DNA of 13,256 bases from Opitutia bacterium (GTDB lineage: Bacteria; Verrucomicrobiota; Verrucomicrobiae; Opitutales; UBA953), in NCBI GenBank assembly GCA_947488485.1, contig CANKZO010000049.1, positions 1 to 13,256 of the forward strand, read 5' to 3'. The translations under genes were made by a program, and so were the position numbers. Each line of letters begins with the position of its first letter. Position 1 is the stretch's first letter. The notes beneath the pieces were generated by a model that was not told where the DNA came from, searched no databases, and worked only from the letters and a program-made list of their open reading frames with translations. Positions 7,127-13,256 of this stretch are shown piece after piece.

Positions 7127-7855
7127 TTAGAGATGGGTGGTGTCGAGGAGCTTGGGGTCGTCGACCACGCGGCTGATGCGTCCGTCTTCCATCTCCGCGA
7201 TGCGGTCAGCGAAACGGAAAATGCGGTGGTCGTGCGTGACGACGACCACACAGCGCTCAGGGGAACGGGAAAGGTCGCGGACGAGCTCCATGATGTGACC
7301 GCCAGTATCCTTATCGAGGGCCGAGGTCGGTTCATCACAGATCAGGAGGGGCGGCTCGTGGACAAGCGCGCGGGCAATCGCGACGCGCTGTTGCTGCCCG
7401 CCGGAGAGAGCGTTCGGGCGGCCTTCTTCGCGCCCTTTGAGGCCGACTTTCTCGATGATGGCGAGTGCGCGAGCGTGGGATTCGTCGAAAGGCCGGCCCT
7501 GAATGAGGAGCGGGACCATCACGTTTTCAATCACGGAGAGCGTGGGGATGAGGTTGAACGACTGGAAAACGAAGCCGAGGTGCTTGCGGCGGAACGCCGT
7601 AAGTTCTTCCTGGCCGAGGCCATCGAGGCGCTGACCGAAGACTTCGACCGTGCCGGCCTGCGGCGTGAGCGTACCCGCGATGACGGAAAGGAGCGTCGTC
7701 TTCCCGCAGCCCGATGGGCCGACGAGCATGATGAGTTCGCCGCGGCGAGCTTCGAAGTCGGCCTGCTGCAACGCGACGACCTGGTTCTCCGGCGTGCCGA
7801 AGAACATATCCACGCCAGAGGCGCGGACGGCAATGGGGTGAGCGAGGGGGATCAT
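7127..7855 (-). CDS. DevA/MacB-like ABC transporter ATPase subunit
   Basis: ATP-hydrolysing subunit of the exporter, in the MacB/LolD/DevA branch of ABC proteins. The 242-residue product is complete: Walker A GPSGCGKTT (46-54), Q-loop with Gln98 in FVFQSFNLIPTLSVIEN, signature LSGGQQQR (150-157), Walker B LLICDEP (170-176) with catalytic Glu175, D-loop SALD and the switch His208 in VVTHDHR. The FQSFNLIPTLSVIENV stretch is typical of this extruder branch rather than of import ATPases. Its ATG overlaps the permease TGA (ATGA), and the adaptor follows after 8 nt, so the three are almost certainly one transcript and complex. Cargo cannot be told from the ATPase. Confidence 0.95.
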   Translation of the reverse strand: MIPLAHPIAVRASGVDMFFGTPENQVVALQQADFEARRGELIMLVGPSGCGKTTLLSVIAGTLTPQAGTVEVFGQRLDGLGQEELTAFRRKHLGFVFQSFNLIPTLSVIENVMVPLLIQGRPFDESHARALAIIEKVGLKGREEGRPNALSGGQQQRVAIARALVHEPPLLICDEPTSALDKDTGGHIMELVRDLSRSPERCVVVVTHDHRIFRFADRIAEMEDGRISRVVDDPKLLDTTHL

Positions 7856-9042
7856 CCGCGGAAGACGGAGGCGGCGTCGACGCGCGACACCTTGATGATA
7901 CCGATGATGGCGGAGACGAAGCTGATGCCCAGCACGAGAACGAAAGTCGCCCAGAGGATCTGCGGGTACATGACGAACGGCGGCATACCCTTCTCAATCA
8001 TCACGCGCCCGATGCCCTGTGCCATGCCGGCGCCGAGGCCAAAGCCGATGAGCCCAGCGGTGAAGGCCTGCACGAAGAGCATCCGCGCAATAACACCCAT
8101 ACCCGCGCCCATCGCCTTGATGGCCGCGAAGTATTTCAGGTTCTCGAGCACGAAGGAATAGAATGTCTGGCCGGAGATCGCGATTCCGACGAATAGGCCG
8201 AGCAGCACCGCCGTACCGAAGGAAAATGGGATGCCGGTGTTGGTCCAGAACCACCAGAAGGTATTACGCGCGAGGCTGCGCTCACCCCAGCTCCAGATTA
8301 CCGTATCCGACGTCCACGCCTTGAGGCCCGTGTCGCGTTCAATGCGATCGCAGAGCTCGGTAGGTGTGACGCCCTTCTGAGGCTCGACGAGCATGAAGCT
8401 GAGCGTGCGGCGGGCGCCGAGGGTATAGCCCTTCGCGCGATCGTAGGTAGTGTAGACGAACGGGCCGCCGGTGAACGCACGCCTCACTTTGCAGATACCG
8501 ACGATACGGGCCTGGATGTCGTTGACCTCGAACGTGTCGCCGACCTTGAGCGGCATGTTGCGAGGCTTGCCGTCGGGCCCGACGATCATGCGACCCATCA
8601 GCGCGGCGCCCCATTCGTCGACGATGACGGTATCAGGCAAGCGTAGGTCCTCGATACGACCCTGCGTGAGGACGGCCGGTGCGCCCGCGAAAGTATCTGC
8701 ATCAATGCCGACGAGCGTGATCAGCTTGAAGTTGCCGTCCTGCATACGCGCCTGGACGAAGGAGGTGTGGAGTGGCGCGGCCCAGGCGACCCCGTCGACG
8801 GAGCGGACGCGACCGAGGTCAGTGTCGCGAAGCGGCTTGGCGTCATTAACCTGCTCGACCATCGGGTCGCTGACCCAGACCTGCGCACGGATGTTGACCA
8901 TCGGCGTATAGGTCCAGCTCATGATGCCGAAGAAGACCGAGCTCTGCTGGGCCATCAGCAACGCCGAGAACGCCAGGCCGCACAGGAGCATCGCCAGCTT
9001 GGCGCGATCTCCGAAGAGCATATTAAGGGCGAGACGATACAT
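7852..9042 (-). CDS. DevC-like ABC exporter permease (FtsX/MacB_PCD family)
   Basis: Membrane subunit of the exporter. The 396-residue product has one N-terminal membrane helix (about 15-35), a large periplasmic domain (about 36-265), and three C-terminal helices (around FGTAVLLGLFVGIAISG, MLFVQAFTAGLIGFGLG and ATFVLVLGISFVSAIIGII), the four-helix type VII topology. It ends in KVSRVDAASVFRG, matching the C-terminal consensus of DevC/FtsX-type permeases. No ATPase is fused, unlike MacB itself; the ATPase follows in a 4-nt overlap. It is the first gene of the operon; upstream AAGGA about 9 nt before the ATG is a plausible Shine-Dalgarno, one of the few in the window. DevCA-DevB-TolC systems in cyanobacteria export envelope glycolipids, while MacAB relatives move peptides and lipoprotein-like substrates; either type of cargo is possible. 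Confidence 0.93.
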   Translation of the reverse strand: MYRLALNMLFGDRAKLAMLLCGLAFSALLMAQQSSVFFGIMSWTYTPMVNIRAQVWVSDPMVEQVNDAKPLRDTDLGRVRSVDGVAWAAPLHTSFVQARMQDGNFKLITLVGIDADTFAGAPAVLTQGRIEDLRLPDTVIVDEWGAALMGRMIVGPDGKPRNMPLKVGDTFEVNDIQARIVGICKVRRAFTGGPFVYTTYDRAKGYTLGARRTLSFMLVEPQKGVTPTELCDRIERDTGLKAWTSDTVIWSWGERSLARNTFWWFWTNTGIPFSFGTAVLLGLFVGIAISGQTFYSFVLENLKYFAAIKAMGAGMGVIARMLFVQAFTAGLIGFGLGAGMAQGIGRVMIEKGMPPFVMYPQILWATFVLVLGISFVSAIIGIIKVSRVDAASVFRG

Positions 9043-9096
9043 CTGACGAGTTCCTTGAGTGTCTCTCCAACAAGGCTCGGGTCAATGGGAAGTCAA
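9043..9096 (-). promoter_or_regulatory. Likely promoter/leader region of the exporter operon
   Basis: This short stretch between the hairpin at 9097-9121 and the permease ATG must hold the 5' leader of the four-gene operon. On the minus strand TTGACT (complement of 9091-9096) looks like a -35 element, but 17 bases further there is only TTGTTG, a poor -10. The AAGGA before the ATG is the probable ribosome site. Confidence 0.25.
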
Positions 9097-9121
9097 ACGG
9101 CCCGGACAATGTCCGGGCCGT
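9097..9121 (-). terminator. GC-rich hairpin, likely terminator of the small membrane gene
   Basis: An 11-bp perfect stem, ACGGCCCGGAC (9097-9107) and GTCCGGGCCGT (9111-9121), with a three-base loop. Read on the minus strand it lies 31 bases after the stop of the 129-residue membrane protein and is followed by TTGACTT, a weak T-tail. On the plus strand no T-run follows. It separates that gene from the exporter operon. Confidence 0.5.
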
Positions 9122-9152
9122 CGTAACCTGACCGTATCAAGATCGTCCTGTC

Positions 9153-9542
9153 TTAAAATGCTGGTAAGATAAAATGCCCCTTAAGGAAAGCCGGGCCCCA
9201 ATCGGCATTAATCGCCCAAGCTACCACCAAGAGCAGCAATGCGATGGAATAGCAGATGAGCACCTTGGACTTCTTGTCCGACTTGGCCGCAATATGCAAA
9301 AGTGCCACCGCTGAGAGCGCTACGACGGGATGTAGAGCCGAGATTGCCTTATGAGAGACAAACAAAGCAATCAGCCCGATGACGATGTTGATGTCTACCA
9401 GGATGGCGGTGATGCGCTGGAGGACTGGCTTAGGCCCAGCGATGACTACCGTAAGAATCACTAGTACAATAAGCGTGAGAAGGGCATGCCCTCCGTAAAT
9501 TGCATGTATCTTACTGATGACCGGCTTGGTGGCTTGTTCCAT
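9153..9542 (-). CDS. Small four-helix membrane protein, unknown function
   Basis: I do not recognise this protein. The 129-residue product is mostly hydrophobic, with about four predicted membrane segments (roughly residues 17-36, 44-64, 68-86 and 94-112) and short polar loops; a KSDKKSK patch sits between the last two, suggesting a cytosolic loop there. The N-terminus MEQATKPVISKIHAIYGGHA has a conserved-looking His-rich turn. The start is supported by AAGGTGAG six bases upstream, a good Shine-Dalgarno. Base composition is visibly lower in GC (near half) than the flanking genes, with less biased third positions, which may mean recent transfer or weak expression. It lies between the aquaporin gene and the exporter operon on the same strand and is followed by its own hairpin, so it is likely not part of the exporter transcript. 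Confidence 0.75.
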   Translation of the reverse strand: MEQATKPVISKIHAIYGGHALLTLIVLVILTVVIAGPKPVLQRITAILVDINIVIGLIALFVSHKAISALHPVVALSAVALLHIAAKSDKKSKVLICYSIALLLLVVAWAINADWGPAFLKGHFILPAF

Positions 9543-9592
9543 GCTCTCACCTTGGTCGGAGCCCGGCCCAATTCAAGCCATCCCGCCGGAAT

Positions 9593-10291
9593 TTACCGGT
9601 CTTCCGGGAAGAGCACCCGGAAGAACCAGGCCGCTAAGGCCGCCCCGACAAACTGGACCACGATCTCCGCTAGGATGCGCGGGGCGACCTTGGCCAGGAA
9701 GAGGGTTTCCGTGATGAAAGTCTTGGTGCCGAGTAGGCCGTCGAAGATTGCGGAAAAGAGGCCGAGTAGCGAGGAAGCCAGCGAGACCGCCGGATTCATG
9801 GTCGGATTGAAATCCCCAAACGTTCCCGAGAGGCCAAGGACGGCCACCGCGATGGCTAGGCCGAAGTAACTGTTGCCAGCCGTGAGGCGCGAGGTGCCGA
9901 CCATCAAGATGATGAAGGCCAGCGCGAAAGTGCCGAGCAACTCGACCACCGCGGTGACGCCGAATCCCGTGAAAGCGGATTCGCTCAAGTCATCGACCGC
10001 CCCCGAGGCGTGTTCCGAATCATGGCCGAGGAGATAGCCGGCCGCCATCGCCGCGAGGACGGCCACCGCCAACTGCACTGCGACATAGGACCAGAGGGCG
10101 CGGGTGCCCGAGCGACCACGCACACGGAAGGCAAGCGAGACGGCGGGGTTATAGTGGGCAAGCGAGACCGGTGCGCCCATGTAGATCAACGCACAGAGCA
10201 AGGCGGCGACGGGAAGGGGGCTGGACGCGACCATCGCTGCCAAGCAGAGGAAGAAAGTGCCGACGGCCTCGATGAGCAGCTTATTGCGCAT
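9593..10291 (-). CDS. Aquaporin/MIP-family channel with atypical second NPA
   Basis: Inner-membrane channel of the major intrinsic protein family, which normally passes water or small neutral solutes. The 232-residue product has six hydrophobic segments and both half-helix motifs: HYNPAVSLAF (Asn48-Pro-Ala) in the first half and TMNPAVSLAS (Asn166-Pro-Ala) in the second. Each half starts with the family's Glu-containing helix (LIEAVGTFFL and VVELLGTFALAFI). Length fits bacterial AqpZ-like proteins. In classical aquaporins and GlpF the second NPA is followed by Arg, which forms the narrowest selectivity filter; here Val169 takes its place. So it may be a wider or differently selective pore and should not be assumed to be a water channel. 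The ATG at 10291 has no Shine-Dalgarno but is directly preceded by TTCACCCC. It follows the hydrolase-like gene after 46 nt and may share its transcript. Confidence 0.85.
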   Translation of the reverse strand: MRNKLLIEAVGTFFLCLAAMVASSPLPVAALLCALIYMGAPVSLAHYNPAVSLAFRVRGRSGTRALWSYVAVQLAVAVLAAMAAGYLLGHDSEHASGAVDDLSESAFTGFGVTAVVELLGTFALAFIILMVGTSRLTAGNSYFGLAIAVAVLGLSGTFGDFNPTMNPAVSLASSLLGLFSAIFDGLLGTKTFITETLFLAKVAPRILAEIVVQFVGAALAAWFFRVLFPEDR

Positions 10292-10299
10292 GGGGTGAA
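10292..10299 (-). promoter_or_regulatory. TTCACCCC leader abutting aquaporin start
   Basis: On the minus strand TTCACCCC directly touches the ATG of the aquaporin gene. The identical eight bases sit in the same place before the neighbouring hydrolase-like gene (11493-11500). It cannot pair with the usual anti-Shine-Dalgarno, so its role, if any, is unknown. Confidence 0.35.
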
Positions 10300-10337
10300 T
10301 GTCGTCAGGCAGCGGGTGGTCTCAAGCGCGGAGTCGC

Positions 10338-11492
10338 TTAGCGCGGCGCGCGGGCGTTGAGCCAGTTCTCACTGAAGGTCGCAATTTCCTCGTAACTGGG
10401 CAGGCGCCGCGTGCGGCTGCGCATCTCCCTGGCCGCTTCTTCCTGCGCGACGAAAAGTTCGGTCAACGTCGCGTGGAGGGGCGTCTTGTTGTTCTTGTTA
10501 TCGACAAGCCAGAAGCCGACCTGTTCACCCTCGACGACCTCGTTATTGTAATACTGCCAGAATAAGGTCATCGCCGGCTTCCAGGACATGAACTTGGCGA
10601 GGATCTCGCGGTTACGCTGGTCGTGCTTTGCGCCGTCGCCGCCGCACGCCTTCCAAGAGAGGCCACACTCGCCGATGAAGACCCGCTTCACCGGGAGGCC
10701 GGCCTTGGCCGGGAGCTGAGCGTTGATGTAGTCCAGCGTCGCCCGGATCTCTTCCACCGGGAGCAGCTGACAGTCGTAGGCGGAGTAGGAGACGAAATCG
10801 ACGTTCACCTTGGGCAGCACTGCGTTGACCAAGCGCTGGCGGCCGTCCTTCATCGCATCGCGGACGCGGTTAACCTCGGCGTAGGTATAGACGCGGCATT
10901 TCGCGTAGGGCACTTCGGAGCGGGCGTCGTCGACGGCCTTTTGGCGAATACTGAGCCATTCGATCATCGCGGCGACGAGCTCAGGCGAGGCATCCTTCTT
11001 CACGTCCTTGTCGGGCAAGAGATACCAGTCCCCCTCCCAGTGGCCGAGGAAGAAGGTCTTGCCCGCCGTGTCGTAACGCGTGAGTAGGTCCTTGGTGAAA
11101 AGATAGACTGCGTTGTATTCGCGACGCTTGAGCTCAGGCGTCAAACCCTTCGTCCACTCATTCGTGGAACGGTACCACAGCACGTAGTGCGTGAAGGGCA
11201 TCGCGATATAAGGAGTCAGCTGCTGGCCGGAGGCCGCGTTGATCTTGAGGATGCGCGAGCCCATTGCGCTGATACCCTTGGCAGCCTCGAGCACCGCCTC
11301 ATCTTTGGTGAACTTATAGGCCGGACCGAAAACTTGGGTGCCCACGACCTGCGGGAAGGCGTCGGGCATCGTCGGCACCACGGGTAGCCGGGTCATCTCC
11401 AACGGCTGGTCCGGGCGCTTCTTGCCCTGAGCCAGTAACGCGAGGGGTAACAGCAGAAAAACTCCCAGAAGGAAGCGAGGGATTGAACTCAT
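10338..11492 (-). CDS. Secreted TIM-barrel glycoside hydrolase-like protein
   Basis: A probable exported carbohydrate-active protein whose family I cannot name. The 384-residue product has a signal peptide (MSSIPRFLLGVFLLLPLALLA, cleavage near residue 21-22) and a pattern consistent with a clan-A (beta/alpha)8 barrel: FFLGHWEGDWY with Glu153 at the end of a strand, as the acid/base Glu of beta-4; KCRVYTYAEVNRV; VDFVSYSAYD for beta-6; and RVFIGECGLSW with Glu275 in the place of the beta-7 nucleophile. A late segment MTLFWQYYNNE resembles the beta-8 aromatic strand. The start at 11492 is chosen because it gives a proper signal peptide; a longer frame to 11561 would add 23 charged residues. It is preceded by TTCACCCC rather than a Shine-Dalgarno, is divergent from a small secreted protein gene, and lies upstream of the aquaporin gene. 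Substrate unknown; no polysaccharide locus surrounds it. Confidence 0.7.
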   Translation of the reverse strand: MSSIPRFLLGVFLLLPLALLAQGKKRPDQPLEMTRLPVVPTMPDAFPQVVGTQVFGPAYKFTKDEAVLEAAKGISAMGSRILKINAASGQQLTPYIAMPFTHYVLWYRSTNEWTKGLTPELKRREYNAVYLFTKDLLTRYDTAGKTFFLGHWEGDWYLLPDKDVKKDASPELVAAMIEWLSIRQKAVDDARSEVPYAKCRVYTYAEVNRVRDAMKDGRQRLVNAVLPKVNVDFVSYSAYDCQLLPVEEIRATLDYINAQLPAKAGLPVKRVFIGECGLSWKACGGDGAKHDQRNREILAKFMSWKPAMTLFWQYYNNEVVEGEQVGFWLVDNKNNKTPLHATLTELFVAQEEAAREMRSRTRRLPSYEEIATFSENWLNARAPR

Positions 11493-11500
11493 GGGGTGAA
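11493..11500 (-). promoter_or_regulatory. TTCACCCC leader abutting hydrolase-like start
   Basis: Same eight bases as before the aquaporin gene, again touching the ATG on the minus strand. The remaining 69 bases to the divergent gene at 11570 must hold promoters for both directions; I see no convincing -35/-10 pair, only a spaced inverted repeat CTTGAA / TTCAAG (11516-11521 and 11545-11550). Confidence 0.35.
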
Positions 11501-11569
11501 CCTCAGGGCGAGGGACTTGAATTGTCCGTTGGCGACCCACTTCCTTCAAGCCCGTTCCCACCCAACACC

Positions 11570-12037
11570 ATGATAACCATCAAAACCACCCTGGCCGCCG
11601 CGCTTCTCGCCGTCGGCCTCCACGCCCAACTCGCCGCCGCCCCCGCCAAGGACGAAGGCCAGACTGCCGATCCAGAGCACGCCCGGCTCGTCGCTGCCCG
11701 TAAGGCGGCGAATGACCTGCCGGAAGTCATGTCGGCCGAACAGCAGGCTAAAGCGGATCGGGCGCTCACCAATAAGGCCTACGCCGAATACAAAGTCGCG
11801 CGTAAGCGCTCGACCGACTCCGAGACGGCCTACCGCAAGATCTTCGACACCGCTCTCGCGAAGGTCGACGAAGGCGCGCCGGCCTTACAGGAAAAAGAGC
11901 GGGCTGCCTTCCGCGAGCGCATGCTCAAAGCTCGGGCCGCCAAGAAGGGTGCGGCGAAGAAAGTCCTAACCAAAGCAGAGGACGACGATGACGACGCGGA
12001 CGACGAGCCGTCGAGCCCGACTAAAACTTCCAACTGA
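11570..12037 (+). CDS. Small secreted charged helical protein, unknown function
   Basis: I do not recognise this protein. The 155-residue product has a signal peptide (MITIKTTLAAALLAVGLHA, with cleavage possible after LHA or LAA) and then an almost wholly helical, Ala/Lys/Glu/Arg-rich chain without cysteines: EHARLVAARKAANDLPEVM, SAEQQAKADRALTNKAYAEY, then AFRERMLKARAAKKGAAKK. It ends in an acidic run EDDDDDADDEPSS. Such low-complexity charged periplasmic proteins can be coiled-coil spacers, chaperone-like or nucleic-acid or cation binders, but nothing decides. The ATG at 11570 is taken because the signal peptide begins there; an in-frame ATG at 11483 would add 29 unrelated residues overlapping the divergent gene. 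No Shine-Dalgarno: the leader is the C-rich CCCACCCAACACC. It is followed within 10 bases by a strong terminator. Confidence 0.75.
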   Translation: MITIKTTLAAALLAVGLHAQLAAAPAKDEGQTADPEHARLVAARKAANDLPEVMSAEQQAKADRALTNKAYAEYKVARKRSTDSETAYRKIFDTALAKVDEGAPALQEKERAAFRERMLKARAAKKGAAKKVLTKAEDDDDDADDEPSSPTKTSN

Positions 12038-12045
12038 AGAAGACC

Positions 12046-12073
12046 GACCCGCCGCAAGGCGGGTCTTTTATTT
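12046..12073 (+). terminator. Rho-independent terminator between convergent genes
   Basis: Perfect 8-bp stem GACCCGCC (12046-12053) and GGCGGGTC (12058-12065) with a GCAA tetraloop, followed by TTTTATTT. It lies 8 bases after the stop of the small secreted protein. The stop codon of the convergent PLP-enzyme gene (12068-12070) is inside the T-tail; read from the minus strand the stem is followed by GGTCTTCTTC, so it could serve both. Confidence 0.9.
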
Positions 12074-13256
12074 AGCGAGCGCCACTTCGAACGCCGACCA
12101 AATCTCTTCCAGTGGCTCAAGCCCGACGGAGATCCGCAGGAGATCAGGGTCGAGTCCGGCGGCGCGAATATGCGCCCTGCCCTGCTCGTTGGTAACTTCG
12201 TCGAAATGCGCGAGCCAAAGGAACGGAGCAGCCAGTGTGTAGCGTAGCCCGAAGCTCGGGCCCTTGGCGACAGCCAGGCGATCATAGACACGACGCATGT
12301 CACCACGGAGTTCTAGCGTGATGAGGGCGCCGGCGCCGGCGCCTGAACGCAGTAAGCGGCGATAAGCGTCGGCCGTCGGGCCTTGGTCGGCCGTGCGCAC
12401 GCGCGCGACGGACGGATGGGCGGCGAGTCGTCGTGCGAGTTCTGCCGCAGTGGCGGAAAGCTGGCGGGTAACTTCGTCCATGCGACCCACTTGCTTAGCA
12501 AGGGCGTCGAGATCGAGGGCGTGCAGGGACTCGAGCCGCCGACGCGCACTGGCGAGTAGCTCGGTGGCGTCAGCTCGGGATGGATGCACCGCAAGTACTC
12601 CCGCCATGATATCGCCTTCGGAGCCGGCGTATTTCGTGAGACTTGAGACCACGATGTCGGCGAACGGCAGGACATCAACGGAGGCGAGGCCCACGCTGCT
12701 CGGGTCGAGTAGGAGTTTGGCTCCGTGTTGATCGCAAAGGGCGCGCAACGCCGGGATGTCCGCGGTCTCGAGCTGCGGATTATTCGGTACCTCGGTGAAG
12801 ACGCCTGCGATGTCGCCCGCGGCAAGGTGGCGTTCAACGGCGGCGAGGTCGCGGACATCGGCGATGAAATGGTGTTTCGCATCGCGTGCCTTCTCTAAGA
12901 GACGGGTCGAATCAACGTAAAGCCAACCCAGTTGAATCCAGGCGGAACGTCCACGCGGACGCTGCACGGTGTCGACCGCGGCGATGGCGGCGTCGACGGC
13001 GTTCATGCCAGAGGTGGCGATAAGAATGTCATCGGCTGACACCCCGGAGAGGAGCGGAGATAACGCCGCGCGGATGGCGCGCAGGGCGGCGGAGCCATCG
13101 GCCGGCGCCGAGCGAGCGAGCCAGGCTTCGGCCTGGCGAGAGGAGATCAATGTGCCCGTGTGCTGGACCATCTTCGCCAGGCGCAACGCGGCATCGCCGG
13201 CGGGCGTCGTGACCAAGCACCAATCGCCGACACGATCAACAGAGGTGAGCGTGGCG
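12068..13256 (-). CDS. Cys/Met-metabolism PLP-dependent enzyme (cystathionine gamma-synthase-like), 5' end outside window
   Basis: Member of the Cys_Met_Meta_PP family of pyridoxal-phosphate enzymes, which make or cleave C-S bonds in methionine/cysteine metabolism (cystathionine synthases and lyases, O-acylhomoserine sulfhydrylases). The reading frame is open to the right edge, with no obvious start; it ends at 12068. Visible are ATSGMNAVDAAIAAV (the PLP-phosphate-contacting GM turn), LLLDPSSVG with the Asp that binds the pyridine nitrogen, SSLTKYAGSEGDIMAGVLA with the Schiff-base Lys (codon at 12632-12634), and the C-terminal LLRISVGLEPLEEIWSAFE. The N-terminal part lacks the usual YSRxxNPT motif and instead reads HTGTLISSRQAEAWLARS, and QLGWLYVDSTRLLEK follows, a pattern I associate with the fungal Str2/Met-7 type of cystathionine gamma-synthase. 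So substrate should not be inferred from the better-known MetB. A TTG at 13216 could be a start but more N-terminus upstream is likely. Confidence 0.85.
   Translation of the reverse strand, partial: ATLTSVDRVGDWCLVTTPAGDAALRLAKMVQHTGTLISSRQAEAWLARSAPADGSAALRAIRAALSPLLSGVSADDILIATSGMNAVDAAIAAVDTVQRPRGRSAWIQLGWLYVDSTRLLEKARDAKHHFIADVRDLAAVERHLAAGDIAGVFTEVPNNPQLETADIPALRALCDQHGAKLLLDPSSVGLASVDVLPFADIVVSSLTKYAGSEGDIMAGVLAVHPSRADATELLASARRRLESLHALDLDALAKQVGRMDEVTRQLSATAAELARRLAAHPSVARVRTADQGPTADAYRRLLRSGAGAGALITLELRGDMRRVYDRLAVAKGPSFGLRYTLAAPFLWLAHFDEVTNEQGRAHIRAAGLDPDLLRISVGLEPLEEIWSAFEVALAK

Noticed and set aside
7119..8161. AAGGAGG at 7119-7125 followed by ATG at 7133 and a 342-codon plus-strand frame
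   Set aside because: The perfect Shine-Dalgarno look-alike is a coincidence in the 8-base gap between ATPase and adaptor genes; the frame is the antisense of the well-conserved ABC ATPase and part of the permease.
9571..9594. AATTC / GAATT inverted repeat between the aquaporin and small membrane genes
   Set aside because: Only five paired bases with a long loop and no T-run; too weak to call a terminator or operator.
1..13256. Search for tRNA, rRNA, CRISPR, insertion sequences, toxin-antitoxin or phage-defence genes
   Set aside because: No terminal inverted repeats with transposase motifs, no regularly spaced repeats, no cloverleaf-like stretch and no defence-type domains were seen; nearly all the sequence is accounted for by the listed genes.

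Overview
The window is about 13.3 kb of GC-rich bacterial chromosome, coding almost throughout, with no gene-free stretch longer than about 150 bases. It holds 14 protein genes; the two at the edges are cut off. I see no rRNA, tRNA, CRISPR array, insertion sequence or phage gene. The gene content (a bacterial family X DNA polymerase, a separate CoaC flavoprotein, a Dev-type ABC exporter with an outer-membrane lipoprotein), a Gram-negative envelope, and start codons mostly without a Shine-Dalgarno sequence suggest a diderm from the PVC/Verrucomicrobiota neighbourhood. That placement is an inference, not a proof.

Layout. (1) Positions 1-3132, minus strand: a compact housekeeping run transcribed as coaC, queG, an unknown multi-pass membrane protein, gmk and polX. 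Spacings are 5 nt, 35 nt, a 4-nt GTGA overlap and a 4-nt ATGA overlap, so it probably works as one operon linking coenzyme A synthesis, tRNA queuosine modification, GMP phosphorylation and DNA repair. (2) 3276-4772, plus strand: gnd (6-phosphogluconate dehydrogenase), divergent from coaC and closed by a strong hairpin. (3) 4829-9042, minus strand: a four-gene exporter operon, DevC-like permease, DevA-like ATPase, DevB/HlyD-like adaptor and a TolC/NodT-type outer-membrane lipoprotein, which together would span both membranes. (4) 9153-11492, minus strand: an AT-richer small membrane protein of unknown function, an aquaporin-family channel with an altered selectivity filter, and a secreted protein that looks like a TIM-barrel glycoside hydrolase. 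(5) 11570-12037, plus strand: a small secreted, highly charged protein ending at a textbook terminator. (6) 12068-13256, minus strand: a PLP-dependent enzyme of the Cys/Met metabolism family, its start lying outside the window.

The most notable observation is that the QueG homologue keeps its cobalamin-binding half, catalytic Asp and C-terminal repeats but lacks, by a clean in-frame gap, roughly 45-50 residues that normally carry the first ferredoxin-type [4Fe-4S] motif. Others are an aquaporin with no Arg after its second NPA motif and with the same NPAVSLA string in both halves; an 8-base leader (TTCACCCC) placed directly against the start codon of two neighbouring genes; a roughly 17-residue insertion in 6-phosphogluconate dehydrogenase; and a low-GC orphan membrane gene. 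I did not find a clearly new multi-gene system; the exporter operon with unknown cargo is the closest candidate.
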